The notes under the pieces: model-generated
What the model saw: only the letters and a program-made list of their open reading frames with translations
The model's database searches: none
Told to the model about the DNA's origin: nothing
Program-made: the position numbers and the translations under genes
Part shown: piece by piece, positions 32,771 through 41,408 of the stretch
How the letters are laid out: the number at the start of each line of letters is the position of its first letter
Position numbering within the stretch: position 1 is the stretch's first letter
Assembly: GCF_037572775.1 (NCBI RefSeq)
Contig: NZ_JBBHKA010000001.1
Span: 3,658,001-3,722,000 of the forward strand
DNA: 64,000 nt
Origin: Ramlibacter sp. PS4R-6
GTDB taxonomy: Bacteria > Pseudomonadota > Gammaproteobacteria > Burkholderiales > Burkholderiaceae_C
Direction: 5' to 3'

Positions 32771-34347
32771 CCACCAAGGATTTCGACGTCGTCATCGTCG
32801 GCAGCGGCCTCGCGGGCCTGACCGCGGCCATGCACCTCGCGCCGACCAAGCGCGTGGCCGTCATCACCAAGCGCTCGTTGAGCGACGGCTCCAGCGGCTG
32901 GGCGCAGGGCGGCATCGCGGCCGTGATGGCCGAGGACGACAGCTTCCAGTCGCACGTGGACGACACGCTGGTGGCGGGCGCGGGCCTGTCGCAGCTGGAT
33001 GCCACGCGCTTCGTCGTGGAGCACGCGCCCGAGACCATCGACTGGCTGGTGGAGATGGGCGTGCCCTTCTCGCAGGAAGGCGGCCACCTGCACCTGACGC
33101 GCGAAGGCGGCCACAGCGCCCGCCGCATCGTGCACGTGACCGACGCCACGGGCGCGGCCGTGCAGCAGACGCTGATCCAGCACGTGAAGAACACGCCGAA
33201 CATCACGGTGTTCGAGCAGCACACGCTGGTGGACCTGATCACCACGCGCAAGCTGGGCATGTCGCCCGACGAGCCGCAGCGCTGCCTGGGGCTGTACGCG
33301 CTGGACGACATCGCCGACGAAGTCGTCACCTTCCGCGCGCCGCAGACCATCGTGGCCACCGGCGGCGCGGGCAAGGTCTACCTGTACACGACCAACCCCG
33401 ACACCGCCACCGGCGACGGCATCGCCGCCGCGTGGCGCGCGGGCTGCCGGGTGACGAACATGGAGTTCATCCAGTTCCACCCCACCTGCCTGTACCACCC
33501 GCACGTCAAGTCGTTCCTGATCACCGAGGCCGTGCGCGGCGAAGGCGGCAAGCTGCTGCTGCCCGACGGCACGCGTTTCATGCCGCAGCACGACAAGCGC
33601 GAGGAGCTGGCGCCGCGCGACATCGTCGCCCGCGCGATCGACTTCGAGATGAAGAAGCACGGCATCGACTGCGTGTACCTGGACATCTCGCACCAGCCCG
33701 CCGAGTTCATCAAGGAACACTTCCCGAACATCTACGCGCGCTGCCTGCAACTGGGCATCGACATCACCAAGCAGCCCATCCCGGTGGTGCCCGCCGCCCA
33801 CTACACCTGCGGCGGCATCCACACCGACCTGCAGGGCCGCACCGACCTGGCGGGCCTGCACGCCATCGGCGAGACGGCGTACACCGGCCTGCACGGCGCC
33901 AACCGCCTGGCGAGCAACTCGCTGGTGGAATGCATGGTGTTCGCGCGCTCGGCGTCCAACGACATCTTGTCGCAGCGCCTGCCCGTTCCTCCGGCGCTGC
34001 CGGGCTGGGACGAGAGCCGCGTGACCGACGCCGACGAGGCGGTCGTCATCTCGCACAACTGGGACGAGCTGCGCCGCTTCATGTGGGACTACGTCGGCAT
34101 CGTGCGCACCAACAAGCGCCTGGAGCGCGCGGCGCACCGCATCCGCCTGCTGCAGGCCGAGATCCAGGAGTTCTACGCGAACTTCCACGTCACGCGCGAC
34201 CTGCTGGAGCTGCGCAACCTGGTGACGGTGGCCGACCTCATCGTGAAGTCGGCGCAGGCGCGGCACGAAAGCCGCGGGCTGCATTTCAGCCGCGACTACC
34301 CGCAGCTGGCTGACGACACGCACCCGACGATCCTGGCGCCGACGTAG
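32767..34347 (+). CDS. nadB: L-aspartate oxidase
   Basis: 526 residues. FAD binding is shown by DVVIVGSGLAGLTAA (residues 6-20); SGWAQGGIAAVM, EFIQFHPTCLYHP and GGIHTDLQGRTDL, then GANRLASNSLVE, are conserved succinate dehydrogenase/fumarate reductase flavoprotein blocks as found in NadB. It oxidises aspartate to iminoaspartate, the first step of NAD synthesis. nadA and nadC lie on the opposite strand just beyond, with one unrelated gene between. Confidence 0.95.
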   Translation: MTTKDFDVVIVGSGLAGLTAAMHLAPTKRVAVITKRSLSDGSSGWAQGGIAAVMAEDDSFQSHVDDTLVAGAGLSQLDATRFVVEHAPETIDWLVEMGVPFSQEGGHLHLTREGGHSARRIVHVTDATGAAVQQTLIQHVKNTPNITVFEQHTLVDLITTRKLGMSPDEPQRCLGLYALDDIADEVVTFRAPQTIVATGGAGKVYLYTTNPDTATGDGIAAAWRAGCRVTNMEFIQFHPTCLYHPHVKSFLITEAVRGEGGKLLLPDGTRFMPQHDKREELAPRDIVARAIDFEMKKHGIDCVYLDISHQPAEFIKEHFPNIYARCLQLGIDITKQPIPVVPAAHYTCGGIHTDLQGRTDLAGLHAIGETAYTGLHGANRLASNSLVECMVFARSASNDILSQRLPVPPALPGWDESRVTDADEAVVISHNWDELRRFMWDYVGIVRTNKRLERAAHRIRLLQAEIQEFYANFHVTRDLLELRNLVTVADLIVKSAQARHESRGLHFSRDYPQLADDTHPTILAPT

Positions 34348-34354
34348 CGCGCGA

Positions 34355-34924
34355 TCAGCGCCGCGCCAGCACCGTCAACCCGTTGTTGTTGGCGTACTTC
34401 TCCCACAGCTGCCAGTGGCGGTTCTGCAGCAGGAACTCCTCGATCGCCGGCCACAGGCCCTTGCGGCGGCGGCCGGGCCGCGTGGCGCACTCGTAGGTGT
34501 AGCCCTCGCCGAAGTCCGCGAAGGTCGTCGTGTCGTGCAGGATGATCCAGCGCCGCGCCTGCTCGGCGTGCAGGTCCAGCTCGCGCTTGAGCTGGTCGTA
34601 GACGTGCCAGGTGTCGATGAACAGCAGGTCGGTCGGCTCGATCTCGAACTTTTCGTCGCCGGTGTCGGCCTGGCGGAACTGCAACTGCACGCCGCTGGAG
34701 GCCGCGAGCCGCTGCGCGTACTCGATGGGCGCGGGGTTGATGTCGATGCACACCAGCTTCTTCGGGCGCGCGTGCAGGAAGGCCCAGGTGCTCACCACCG
34801 TGCGCACGCCCATCTCGGTCACGTGCGCGCAGCCCTTCGCGTAGCGCGCCAGCGTGGGCAGGTGCTCGTGGATGTCGCTCGCTTCGCGGCAGTGGTGCTG
34901 GTAGAAGTCCTCGATCGTTTCCAT
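34355..34924 (-). CDS. Methyltransferase-like protein (CmcI/Methyltransf_24 type)
   Basis: 189 residues. A Rossmann-type core is visible: VTEMGVRTVVSTWAFLHA (motif I region near residue 35), KKLVCIDINPAPIEYA, then LLFIDTWHVYDQLKREL and IILHDTTTFADFGE. This resembles the class I methyltransferase/CmcI hydroxylase-like family found in sugar and surface polymer loci. It sits between the convergent nadB gene and nadA, 12 bases after nadA and on the same strand. No link with NAD synthesis is evident. Substrate unknown. Confidence 0.75.
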   Translation of the reverse strand: METIEDFYQHHCREASDIHEHLPTLARYAKGCAHVTEMGVRTVVSTWAFLHARPKKLVCIDINPAPIEYAQRLAASSGVQLQFRQADTGDEKFEIEPTDLLFIDTWHVYDQLKRELDLHAEQARRWIILHDTTTFADFGEGYTYECATRPGRRRKGLWPAIEEFLLQNRHWQLWEKYANNNGLTVLARR

Positions 34925-34936
34925 GCCGGCATCCTG

Positions 34937-36055
34937 TCACGCCGCGCCGATGTCCGGCACGAGGCTGCCGGCGGGCTTGCCGCTCTTGAGTGCGGCCGTG
35001 AAAGCGAGCATGCGGTCGATCGGCACGCGTGCGCGGTCGATGATGGCTTCGTCCACGAAGATCTCGTTGGTGCCCGTCTCGAGCACGTGCGCCAGCACCG
35101 CCAGCCCGTTCATCGCCATCCACGGGCAGTGCGCGCAGCTCTTGCACGTGGCACTGTTGCCCGCCGTCGGCGCTTCGTAGAACACCTTGCCGGGGTTGAG
35201 GGTGCGCAGCTTGTGCATCATGCCGTTGTCGGTCGCGACGATGAACTCCTTCGCGTCCATCTCCTTCGCGGCCTTCAGGATGCCCGAGGTGGAGCCCACC
35301 GCATCGGCAAGCGCGACCACTTCCGCCGGCGACTCCGGGTGCACCAGCACCTTGGCGCCGGGGTGCTCCTTCTTCAGCGCTTCCAGCTCGAACGACTTGA
35401 ACTCGTCGTGCACGATGCATGAGCCGTTCCAGAACACCATGTCGGCGCCGGTCTCGCGCTGGATGTAGTGGCCCAGGTGCTTGTCCGGCGCCCACAGGAT
35501 CTTGTGGCCCTTGCCGGCCAGTGCGCGCACGATGTCCACCGCGCAGCTGGAGGTGACGAGCCAGTCGGACCTTGCCTTCACGGCGGCGCTGGTGTTCGCG
35601 TAGACAACCACCGTGCGGTCCGGGTGCTGCGCGCAGAACGCCGAGAACTCGTCGGCCGGGCAGCCCAGGTCGAGCGAGCAGGTGGCGTCCAGGTCGGGCA
35701 TCAGCACCTTCTTGTGCGGCGACAGGATCTTGGACGTCTCGCCCATGAAGCGCACGCCCGACACGACGAGCGTGGTGGCCGGGTGGTCGCGCCCGAAGCG
35801 CGCCATCTCCAGCGAATCGGAGACGATGCCGCCCGTCTCCTCCGCCAGGTCCTGCAGGTCCGGGTGCACGTAGTAGTGCGACACCATCACCGCGTTGCGC
35901 TCTTTCAGCAGGCGCCTGATCCTGTCCTTCAGCTGCGCGCGCTCGTCCTGCGAGGGCTCGGCCGGCACGCGCGCCCACGCGAAGCGCGTGTCGCAGGTGC
36001 CCGCCGGCAGCGGGTGCTCGTATTCCACTTCCTTGATGGGGATGACGGCTGCCAT
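34937..36055 (-). CDS. nadA: Quinolinate synthase
   Basis: 372 residues. NadA condenses iminoaspartate with dihydroxyacetone phosphate using a [4Fe-4S] cluster. Conserved elements are [51 protein letters not shown] and [13 protein letters not shown]; one cysteine from each of the latter three blocks probably binds the cluster. It is 9 bases after nadC on the same strand. Confidence 0.96.
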   Translation of the reverse strand: MAAVIPIKEVEYEHPLPAGTCDTRFAWARVPAEPSQDERAQLKDRIRRLLKERNAVMVSHYYVHPDLQDLAEETGGIVSDSLEMARFGRDHPATTLVVSGVRFMGETSKILSPHKKVLMPDLDATCSLDLGCPADEFSAFCAQHPDRTVVVYANTSAAVKARSDWLVTSSCAVDIVRALAGKGHKILWAPDKHLGHYIQRETGADMVFWNGSCIVHDEFKSFELEALKKEHPGAKVLVHPESPAEVVALADAVGSTSGILKAAKEMDAKEFIVATDNGMMHKLRTLNPGKVFYEAPTAGNSATCKSCAHCPWMAMNGLAVLAHVLETGTNEIFVDEAIIDRARVPIDRMLAFTAALKSGKPAGSLVPDIGAA

Positions 36056-36064
36056 GTCGTCTCT

Positions 36065-36916
36065 TCAGATGCCGGTGAAGCGCATCGAGAAGTCCGTGGC
36101 CTTCACGTCCTTCGTCAGCGCGCCGATGGAGATGCGGTCGACGCCCGTTTCCGCGAGGGCGCGCACGCCGTCGAGCGTGACGCCCCCGGAAATCTCGAGG
36201 ATGGCGCGGCCGGCGTTGATGCGCACGGCTTCGCGCAGGGTGGGGATGTCCATGTTGTCCAGCAGGACCATCTTCGCACCGGCCGCCAGTGCTTCCTGCA
36301 GCTGGTCGAGCCGCTCGACCTCGATTTCGACGAACGATGCGCCCGCCGCGGCGCGCTGCGCGGCTTCGAGCGCCGCGCGCACGCCGCCGGCGGCCGCGAT
36401 GTGGTTTTCCTTGATCAGCACCGCATCGAACAGGCCGATGCGGTGGTTGGTGCCGCCGCCCACCCGCACCGCGTACTTCTGCGCCATGCGCAGGCCCGGC
36501 AGCGTCTTGCGCGTGTCGACGATCGCCGCGCGCGTGCCGCGCACGGCCTCGACGAAGGTCGCGGTCTTGGTGGCGACCGCACTGAGCAGCTGGAGGAAGT
36601 TGAGCGCCGTGCGTTCGGCCGTCAGCAGCGATCGCGCCTGGCCTTCGAGTTCGAGCACGACGTCGTTGGCCGCGCAGCGCGCGCCTTCGTCGACGCGCCA
36701 GCGCGCCTCGATGGCGGCATCCACCTGCTTCACGGTGGCTTCCACCCAGGGGCGGCCGCAGATGACGGCGCTTTCACGCGCCAGGATGCGTGCCGAGGCC
36801 CGGCGGCCGGCCGGCACCAGCGCAGCCGTGAGGTCGCCGGCGCCCACGTCCTCGCGCAGGGCGCGCGCCGCATCGTCGGCGGCCGTGCGCGTCAGCTCAG
36901 GCGGTGCGAAGGTCAT
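36065..36916 (-). CDS. nadC: Nicotinate-nucleotide pyrophosphorylase (carboxylating)
   Basis: 283 residues, standard length. It converts quinolinate and PRPP to nicotinate mononucleotide. Typical blocks: ALREDVGAGDLTAALVP, CGRPWVEATVKQ, ARSLLTAERTALNFLQLLSAVAT, DTRKTLPGLRMAQKYAVRVGGG with PRPP-site residues, and ISIGALTKDVKATDFSMRF. The start ATG follows a TATGCT hexamer by 6 bases. It leads the nadC-nadA-methyltransferase run. Confidence 0.96.
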   Translation of the reverse strand: MTFAPPELTRTAADDAARALREDVGAGDLTAALVPAGRRASARILARESAVICGRPWVEATVKQVDAAIEARWRVDEGARCAANDVVLELEGQARSLLTAERTALNFLQLLSAVATKTATFVEAVRGTRAAIVDTRKTLPGLRMAQKYAVRVGGGTNHRIGLFDAVLIKENHIAAAGGVRAALEAAQRAAAGASFVEIEVERLDQLQEALAAGAKMVLLDNMDIPTLREAVRINAGRAILEISGGVTLDGVRALAETGVDRISIGALTKDVKATDFSMRFTGI

Positions 36917-37010
36917 GCAGGAAGCATAGCTTCAATGCCGGTGGCCGTCCGGCAGGCGGGTGGGAAACCCTCCGACCACGCGCACGGCCCGTTCATGCCA
37001 CAGTTGCGCC

Positions 37011-37328
37011 ATGACCGACAGCTACACCGCCGAGGCGCCCACGCGCGAGGAAGTCGATGCCATGCCGGGGCCCGTGGTGCTGGAGTTCGGCACGGGCTGG
37101 TGCGGCTGGTGCCAGGGCGCGCAGCCGCACATCGCCAGGGCCTTCGCCGGGCACGAGGGCGTGCGCCACATCAAGGTGGAAGACGGCCCCGGGCGGCCGC
37201 TGGGCCGGTCGTTTCGCATCAAGCTGTGGCCCACGCTGGTGTTCCTGAAGGACGGCCGCGAGGTCGCGCGCGTGACGCGCCCCGCCGACGAGCGCGCCAT
37301 GGCCGGCGCGCTCGCACAGATCGACTAG
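37011..37328 (+). CDS. Thioredoxin-like protein
   Basis: 105 residues from the ATG at 37011. The redox active site is WCGWC near residues 30-34, and the cis-proline region KLWPTLVFLKDGREV follows. The motif CGWC differs from the CGPC of housekeeping thioredoxin, so a specialised cytoplasmic reductase or scaffold is likely. It stands alone next to divergent nadC. Its stop overlaps the convergent lipoprotein gene on CTAG. Confidence 0.88.
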   Translation: MTDSYTAEAPTREEVDAMPGPVVLEFGTGWCGWCQGAQPHIARAFAGHEGVRHIKVEDGPGRPLGRSFRIKLWPTLVFLKDGREVARVTRPADERAMAGALAQID

Positions 37329-37975
37329 CGCGCGGCGAAGCAGTAGAAGTAGCCGGCGCTGCCGCTGCGCGCCAGTTCGGGCAGGCTGCAGCCGGCCGTC
37401 TTGTGCGACGCATTCCACGACACGTTGGCCACCGGGTCGGGGTTGGTGCCCTTGCGGTCATGGTGCCCCACCATCGCGCTGCCGCCGGAACTGGCGGTCC
37501 AGTTGTTGCACGTAGCGCCGCCGACCGCGCGCCCGTCAGGCCCGGAGCCGGTCATGATGTCGTGCGCGTAGGGCGCAGGGTCGCCGAAGCCCTTGACCAC
37601 CTGCCCCTTCTCGTCGATGTTCGTCTCCTTGGTGAGCTTGTTGTTGCCATGCAGCTCGTCGAGGTTGGCCGCGATCATCTCGCCCTTGGCGTTGTACCAG
37701 GGGCCCTTGCCGATGCGGTCGCGCGCATGGACGGCGCCTTGCGAACCGGCGGGCTCCGTGCTCAGGTAGGCACGCCAGTTCTTGTTGCCCTGGCCGGCCG
37801 CGGTGGCCAGCTGCTTGCAGAACGCGTCGGCGCCCGCGAGGCCGCCGAGGTCGCCGCCCTTCCCGGGGTTGGCGCTGGTGATGAAGAAGCTCATCGACTT
37901 GTCTTCCATCATCGAGGCACAGGCGGCAACGAGTCCGCTGGCGGCGAGGACGGCAACGAGGACGGTTCGGCGCAT
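37325..37975 (-). CDS. Cysteine-containing lipoprotein, lectin/endostatin-like fold possible
   Basis: 216 residues. Signal peptide with lipobox VAAC (cysteine near residue 19). The mature part contains GADAFCKQLATAAGQGNKNWRAY, then RDRIGKGPWYNAKGEMIAAN, ATCNNWTASSGGSAMVGHHD and a C-terminal AGYFYCFAAR. The four cysteines and the 'NNWTASS...GHHD' pattern resemble DUF1554/C-type-lectin-like domains seen in bacterial surface proteins. Role unknown; it may be an outer-membrane lipoprotein binding a ligand. Stop overlaps the thioredoxin-like gene on CTAG. Confidence 0.7.
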   Translation of the reverse strand: MRRTVLVAVLAASGLVAACASMMEDKSMSFFITSANPGKGGDLGGLAGADAFCKQLATAAGQGNKNWRAYLSTEPAGSQGAVHARDRIGKGPWYNAKGEMIAANLDELHGNNKLTKETNIDEKGQVVKGFGDPAPYAHDIMTGSGPDGRAVGGATCNNWTASSGGSAMVGHHDRKGTNPDPVANVSWNASHKTAGCSLPELARSGSAGYFYCFAAR

Positions 37976-38029
37976 GGGGGTCTCCTTGTTGTTGGAGACG
38001 GCAGGCTAGCGCAGTTGCGCGGACGTTTC

Positions 38030-39022
38030 CTAGCGGGTTTCCGGCACCGGGCCGCGGCCCATGAGCTCAGCCACGGCGTCGTGCGGCTTCACGCTGCCTT
38101 CGAGCAGCGCCGCCACCGCCTGCGCGATCGGCATCTCCACGCCGAGCCGGTCGGCGCGCGCCACGACGGCCCGCGCGCACAGCACGCCTTCGGCCACGTG
38201 GCCCAGTGACGCGGTCGCGTCGGCGAGGCTGCGGCCCTGCGCGAGCAGCAGGCCGACGCGGCGGTTGCGGCTGAGGTCGCCGGTGGCGGTGAGCACCAGG
38301 TCGCCCAGGCCCGACAGGCCCATGAAGGTTTCGGGCCGCGCGCCGAGCGCAACGCCCAGGCGCGTCATCTCCACGAGGCCGCGCGTGATCAACGCGGCGC
38401 GCGCGTTGAGGCCCAGCCCCAGGCCGTCGCATAGGCCCGTGGCGATGGCCAGCACGTTCTTCACCGCGCCGCCGACTTCGACGCCCGGCACGTCGTCGTT
38501 CGCGTAGACGCGCAGGCGGTCATTGTGGAATGCGTCGACGAGCAGCTGGCGCACCGCGGCATCCGCGCTCGCTGCGACGAGGGCCGTCGGCCGGCCGCGC
38601 GCCACCTCCTCGGCAAAGCTCGGGCCGCTCAGCACGCCGCAGCGCAGCGCCGGCGCGCTTTGCGCCTGCACCTCATGGCCCAACAGCCCTTCGGCGCCCG
38701 ACGATTCGAAGCCCTTGCACAGCCAGACGACCGGGCTGGCCTGCGCCGATAGCGACGACAACATGCCGCGCAAGGCGGCCATCGGCGTGGCGACGACGGC
38801 GAGCTCGCACGCGGCGGCGAGCGGCACGACGTCGGCATCGGAGGAAATGGTGACCTGCTGCGGCAGGTCGACGCCCGGCAGGTAGCGGGCGTTGGTGCGG
38901 CCGCGGCGCAAGGCATCGGCCTGCGCCGCGTCGCGGGCCCACAGCACGACGTCGTGGCGTGCGGCCGCGTTCACCGCGAGCGCCGTGCCCCAGGCGCCCG
39001 CCCCGAACACGGCGATCTTCAT
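38030..39022 (-). CDS. gpsA: NAD(P)H-dependent glycerol-3-phosphate dehydrogenase
   Basis: 330 residues. Nucleotide binding is shown by [18 protein letters not shown] (residues 3-20). Catalytic and substrate elements include [45 protein letters not shown] (active-site lysine) and [17 protein letters not shown]. It makes sn-glycerol 3-phosphate for phospholipids. It follows secB by 7 bases, the arrangement common in proteobacteria. Confidence 0.96.
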   Translation of the reverse strand: MKIAVFGAGAWGTALAVNAAARHDVVLWARDAAQADALRRGRTNARYLPGVDLPQQVTISSDADVVPLAAACELAVVATPMAALRGMLSSLSAQASPVVWLCKGFESSGAEGLLGHEVQAQSAPALRCGVLSGPSFAEEVARGRPTALVAASADAAVRQLLVDAFHNDRLRVYANDDVPGVEVGGAVKNVLAIATGLCDGLGLGLNARAALITRGLVEMTRLGVALGARPETFMGLSGLGDLVLTATGDLSRNRRVGLLLAQGRSLADATASLGHVAEGVLCARAVVARADRLGVEMPIAQAVAALLEGSVKPHDAVAELMGRGPVPETR

Positions 39023-39029
39023 GCGCGCG

Positions 39030-39524
39030 TCAGGCCGCGGCGACGGCCTTGGACTCTTCGCCCGGCTGCGTGTTCTGGAACTGCGGGTTCTGGGCCTCGT
39101 ACATGGCCTGGAAGTTCAGCTCGGTCAGGTGCACGGGCGGGAAGCCGGCGCGCGTGACGACGTCGGCGACGTTGGCGCGCAGGTAGGGGTAGAGGATCTG
39201 CGGGCAGGTGATGCCCAGGATGGGGCTGACCTGCTCCTGCGGCACGTTGCGGATCTCGAAGATGCCGGCCTGCTTCACTTCGACCAGGAACACCGTCTTG
39301 TCCTTGATCTTGGTGGTGACGGTGGCCATCACGCACACCTCCCACACGCCGTCGGCGGCGGCATTGGCCTCCACGCCCAGCTGGATCTCGACCGCGGGCT
39401 GCTCCTGCTCGAGCAGGATGGCCGGCGAGTTCGGCTGCTCCAGGGAAGCCTCCTTCAGGTACACGCGCTGGATCTGGAAAACGGGGGCGTTCGGGGAGTC
39501 TTTCGTGAAGGTGTTCTCGGCCAT
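39030..39524 (-). CDS. secB: Protein-export chaperone SecB
   Basis: 164 residues. Family blocks are [41 protein letters not shown], and [28 protein letters not shown] (in parts). SecB keeps preproteins unfolded and hands them to SecA. It lies between grxC and gpsA, as in most betaproteobacteria. Confidence 0.97.
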   Translation of the reverse strand: MAENTFTKDSPNAPVFQIQRVYLKEASLEQPNSPAILLEQEQPAVEIQLGVEANAAADGVWEVCVMATVTTKIKDKTVFLVEVKQAGIFEIRNVPQEQVSPILGITCPQILYPYLRANVADVVTRAGFPPVHLTELNFQAMYEAQNPQFQNTQPGEESKAVAAA

Positions 39525-39593
39525 GGCTTTACTCGATGTGCAAAGGCCCGCCGGGGTGAACCGAAGCGGGCCGGATTCGGGACAGAAGGGCGA

Positions 39594-39851
39594 TTATCCC
39601 TTAAGGAGCGGGTCCAATCCCCCGCGGTGGTCGAGCGCGACCAGGTCGTCGCAGCCGCCCACGTGGGTCTCGCCGATGAAGATCTGCGGCACCGTGCGGC
39701 GACCGGTCATCTCCATCATCTTGTAGCGCTCCTGGGGGTGCAGGTCGACGCGGACTTCGTCGATGTCGGCGACGCCCTTGGCTTTGAGGATCTGCTTGGC
39801 GCGGATGCAGTAGGGGCAAACCGCGGTCGTGTACATCTTGACGGACTGCAT
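39594..39851 (-). CDS. grxC: Glutaredoxin 3
   Basis: 85 residues with the dithiol active site CPYC near residues 12-15, and the glutathione-binding TVPQIFIGETHVGGCDDL. GrxC reduces disulfides with glutathione. It is part of the rhodanese-grxC-secB-gpsA cluster. Confidence 0.95.
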   Translation of the reverse strand: MQSVKMYTTAVCPYCIRAKQILKAKGVADIDEVRVDLHPQERYKMMEMTGRRTVPQIFIGETHVGGCDDLVALDHRGGLDPLLKG

Positions 39852-39888
39852 GGCTCCCGATCTTGTTCGTCGTTGCTGCGAGGCCTTG

Positions 39889-40296
39889 TCAGGCTTTCTC
39901 GACAGGCAGGTTCGCTTCTTTCCACGCCTTGAGTCCGCCGGACAGCGCCTGGGCCTTGTCGTAGCCCAGCTTTTTCGCCACCGCCGCCGCGCGGCTGGCG
40001 CGGGCGCCCGTGGCGCAGACCAGGATCACGGGCAGGCCCTTGTTCTTCACCACTTCGGGCAGGCGCTGCTCCAGCTGGTTCAGCGGGATGTTCCTCGCGC
40101 CGCCGATGTGGCCCTGCGCGAACTCTTCGGTTTCGCACACGTCCACCACGACGGCCTTCTCGCGGTTGATCAACTGCACCGCCATGCCGGTGGACAGGCT
40201 GCCGGCGCCGGCTCCCTGGATGGTGGGCCACACCAGCATCGCGCCGGAAGTCAGGGCAATGGTGATGAGCATCCAGTTGTCGATCACAAATTTCAC
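39889..40296 (-). CDS. Membrane-anchored rhodanese-like protein
   Basis: 135 residues from a GTG at 40294-40296, preceded on the minus strand by AAGGA about 7 bases away. An N-terminal helix (NWMLITIALTSGAMLVWP) anchors one rhodanese domain: VVDVCETEEFAQGHIGGARN and the active-site loop VCATGARASRAA, with the catalytic cysteine near residue 95. It would transfer sulfane sulfur. The same gene precedes grxC and secB in related genomes. The frame is open upstream, but that is antisense to gpmA. Confidence 0.88.
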   Translation of the reverse strand: MKFVIDNWMLITIALTSGAMLVWPTIQGAGAGSLSTGMAVQLINREKAVVVDVCETEEFAQGHIGGARNIPLNQLEQRLPEVVKNKGLPVILVCATGARASRAAAVAKKLGYDKAQALSGGLKAWKEANLPVEKA

Positions 40297-40326
40297 GTGG
40301 GTTCCTTGGGTGGCAGCCCCGGATTC

Positions 40327-40332
40327 TAGAAT
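40327..40332 (+). promoter_or_regulatory. Candidate -10 element (TAGAAT) of gpmA
   Basis: TAGAAT lies 57 bases before the gpmA ATG and 30 bases from the start of the divergent rhodanese gene. A TTGGGT 15 bases upstream could act as a weak -35. Confidence 0.35.
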
Positions 40333-40389
40333 GCGGGGTTTTGCTCCCGCCCACCCGGGGTTTTCTTCCTGCCTCCAACGAAAGCTCCC

Positions 40390-41136
40390 ATGCACAAGCT
40401 CGTCCTGATCCGCCACGGCCAGTCCACCTGGAACCTCGAAAACCGCTTCACCGGCTGGACGGACGTCCCCCTGACCGAACAAGGCATCCAGGAGGCGCAG
40501 GCCGCCGGCCGCCTGCTGCGCCAGGAGGGCTGGGACTTCGACATCTGCTACACCAGCGTCCTCAAGCGCGCCACGCACACGCTGTGGCACACGCTGGACC
40601 AGATGGACCGCACCTGGCTGCCGGTGGTGCACTCGTGGCGCCTGAACGAGCGCCATTACGGCGCGCTGCAGGGCCTGAACAAGGCCGAGACGGCGAAGAA
40701 GTTCGGCGACGACCAGGTGCTGGTCTGGCGCCGCAGCTACGACATCCCGCCGCCGCCGCTGGACGCGAACGACCCCCGCAGCGAGCGCGGCGACATCCGC
40801 TACAAGCACGTGCCCGAGGGCCAGTTCCCGCTGACCGAGTGCCTGAAGGACACCGTGGCGCGCGTGCTGCCGTTCTGGAACGACTCCATCGCCCCGGCGC
40901 TCAAGGTCGGCCGCCGCGTGCTGGTTTCGGCCCACGGCAACTCGATCCGGGCGCTGGTGAAGTACCTGGACGGCGTTTCCGACGCCGACATCGTGGGCCT
41001 GAACATCCCCAACGGCATCCCGCTGGTGTACGAGCTGGACGATGCCCTGAAACCGATCCGCCACTACTACCTGGGCGACGCCGAAGCCATCGCCAAGGCG
41101 GCCGCGGCGGTGGCCAACCAGGGCAAGGCAGGTTAA
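40390..41136 (+). CDS. gpmA: 2,3-bisphosphoglycerate-dependent phosphoglycerate mutase
   Basis: 248 residues. The phosphohistidine motif [10 protein letters not shown] lies at residues 5-14, followed by [27 protein letters not shown] and a second catalytic histidine in [16 protein letters not shown]. It interconverts 3- and 2-phosphoglycerate in glycolysis. Followed by two strong hairpins before ctpA. Confidence 0.97.
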   Translation: MHKLVLIRHGQSTWNLENRFTGWTDVPLTEQGIQEAQAAGRLLRQEGWDFDICYTSVLKRATHTLWHTLDQMDRTWLPVVHSWRLNERHYGALQGLNKAETAKKFGDDQVLVWRRSYDIPPPPLDANDPRSERGDIRYKHVPEGQFPLTECLKDTVARVLPFWNDSIAPALKVGRRVLVSAHGNSIRALVKYLDGVSDADIVGLNIPNGIPLVYELDDALKPIRHYYLGDAEAIAKAAAAVANQGKAG

Positions 41137-41183
41137 GGAAAAGGCTTACCCACGGCGGCGCCGGGCGGCCTAGATTGGGAACG

Positions 41184-41224
41184 GGGCCGCCGGACCCCTC
41201 ACTGACCCCCGCTCCCGGCGGCCC
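41184..41224 (+). repeat. Hairpin 1 after gpmA: 10-bp perfect stem, 21-base loop
   Basis: GGGCCGCCGG (41184-41193) and CCGGCGGCCC (41215-41224) are exact inverted repeats. There is no T run after it, so a simple Rho-independent terminator is not supported by this hairpin alone. Confidence 0.6.
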
Positions 41225-41243
41225 TACCCTGTAGTGGGTCCTG

Positions 41244-41284
41244 CCCGGGGCTGCGCCCTGCAGTTCGCCAGCCCCGGGACTTTT
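41244..41284 (+). terminator. Hairpin 2 after gpmA: likely terminator
   Basis: CCCGGGGCTG (41244-41253) pairs with CAGCCCCGGG (41269-41278), a perfect 10-bp stem with a 15-base loop. It is followed after two bases by TTTT (41281-41284). The short T run makes a moderately strong terminator for gpmA. It stands 20 bases after hairpin 1. Confidence 0.55.
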
Positions 41285-41351
41285 ACACGTTACGGAAGCA
41301 CCGTTCCGGGAACCCCCGGGTAACGCGGGCGTCATATCCGTTTCTCAGGTG

Positions 41352-41357
41352 TATATT
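41352..41357 (+). promoter_or_regulatory. Candidate -10 element (TATATT) of ctpA
   Basis: An AT-rich TATATTTT in otherwise GC-rich sequence lies 52 bases before the ctpA ATG, downstream of the gpmA hairpins. The -35 region is not clear. Confidence 0.4.
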
Positions 41358-41408
41358 TTCGAGGCAGCACCGCAGGTGCTCCCAGGACCCTCCAAGGACC
41401 CCCTCTTA

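Noticed and set aside
41184-41224. First gpmA hairpin as a stand-alone intrinsic terminator
   Set aside because: The stem is strong, but no T run follows, so only the second hairpin is called as a terminator.
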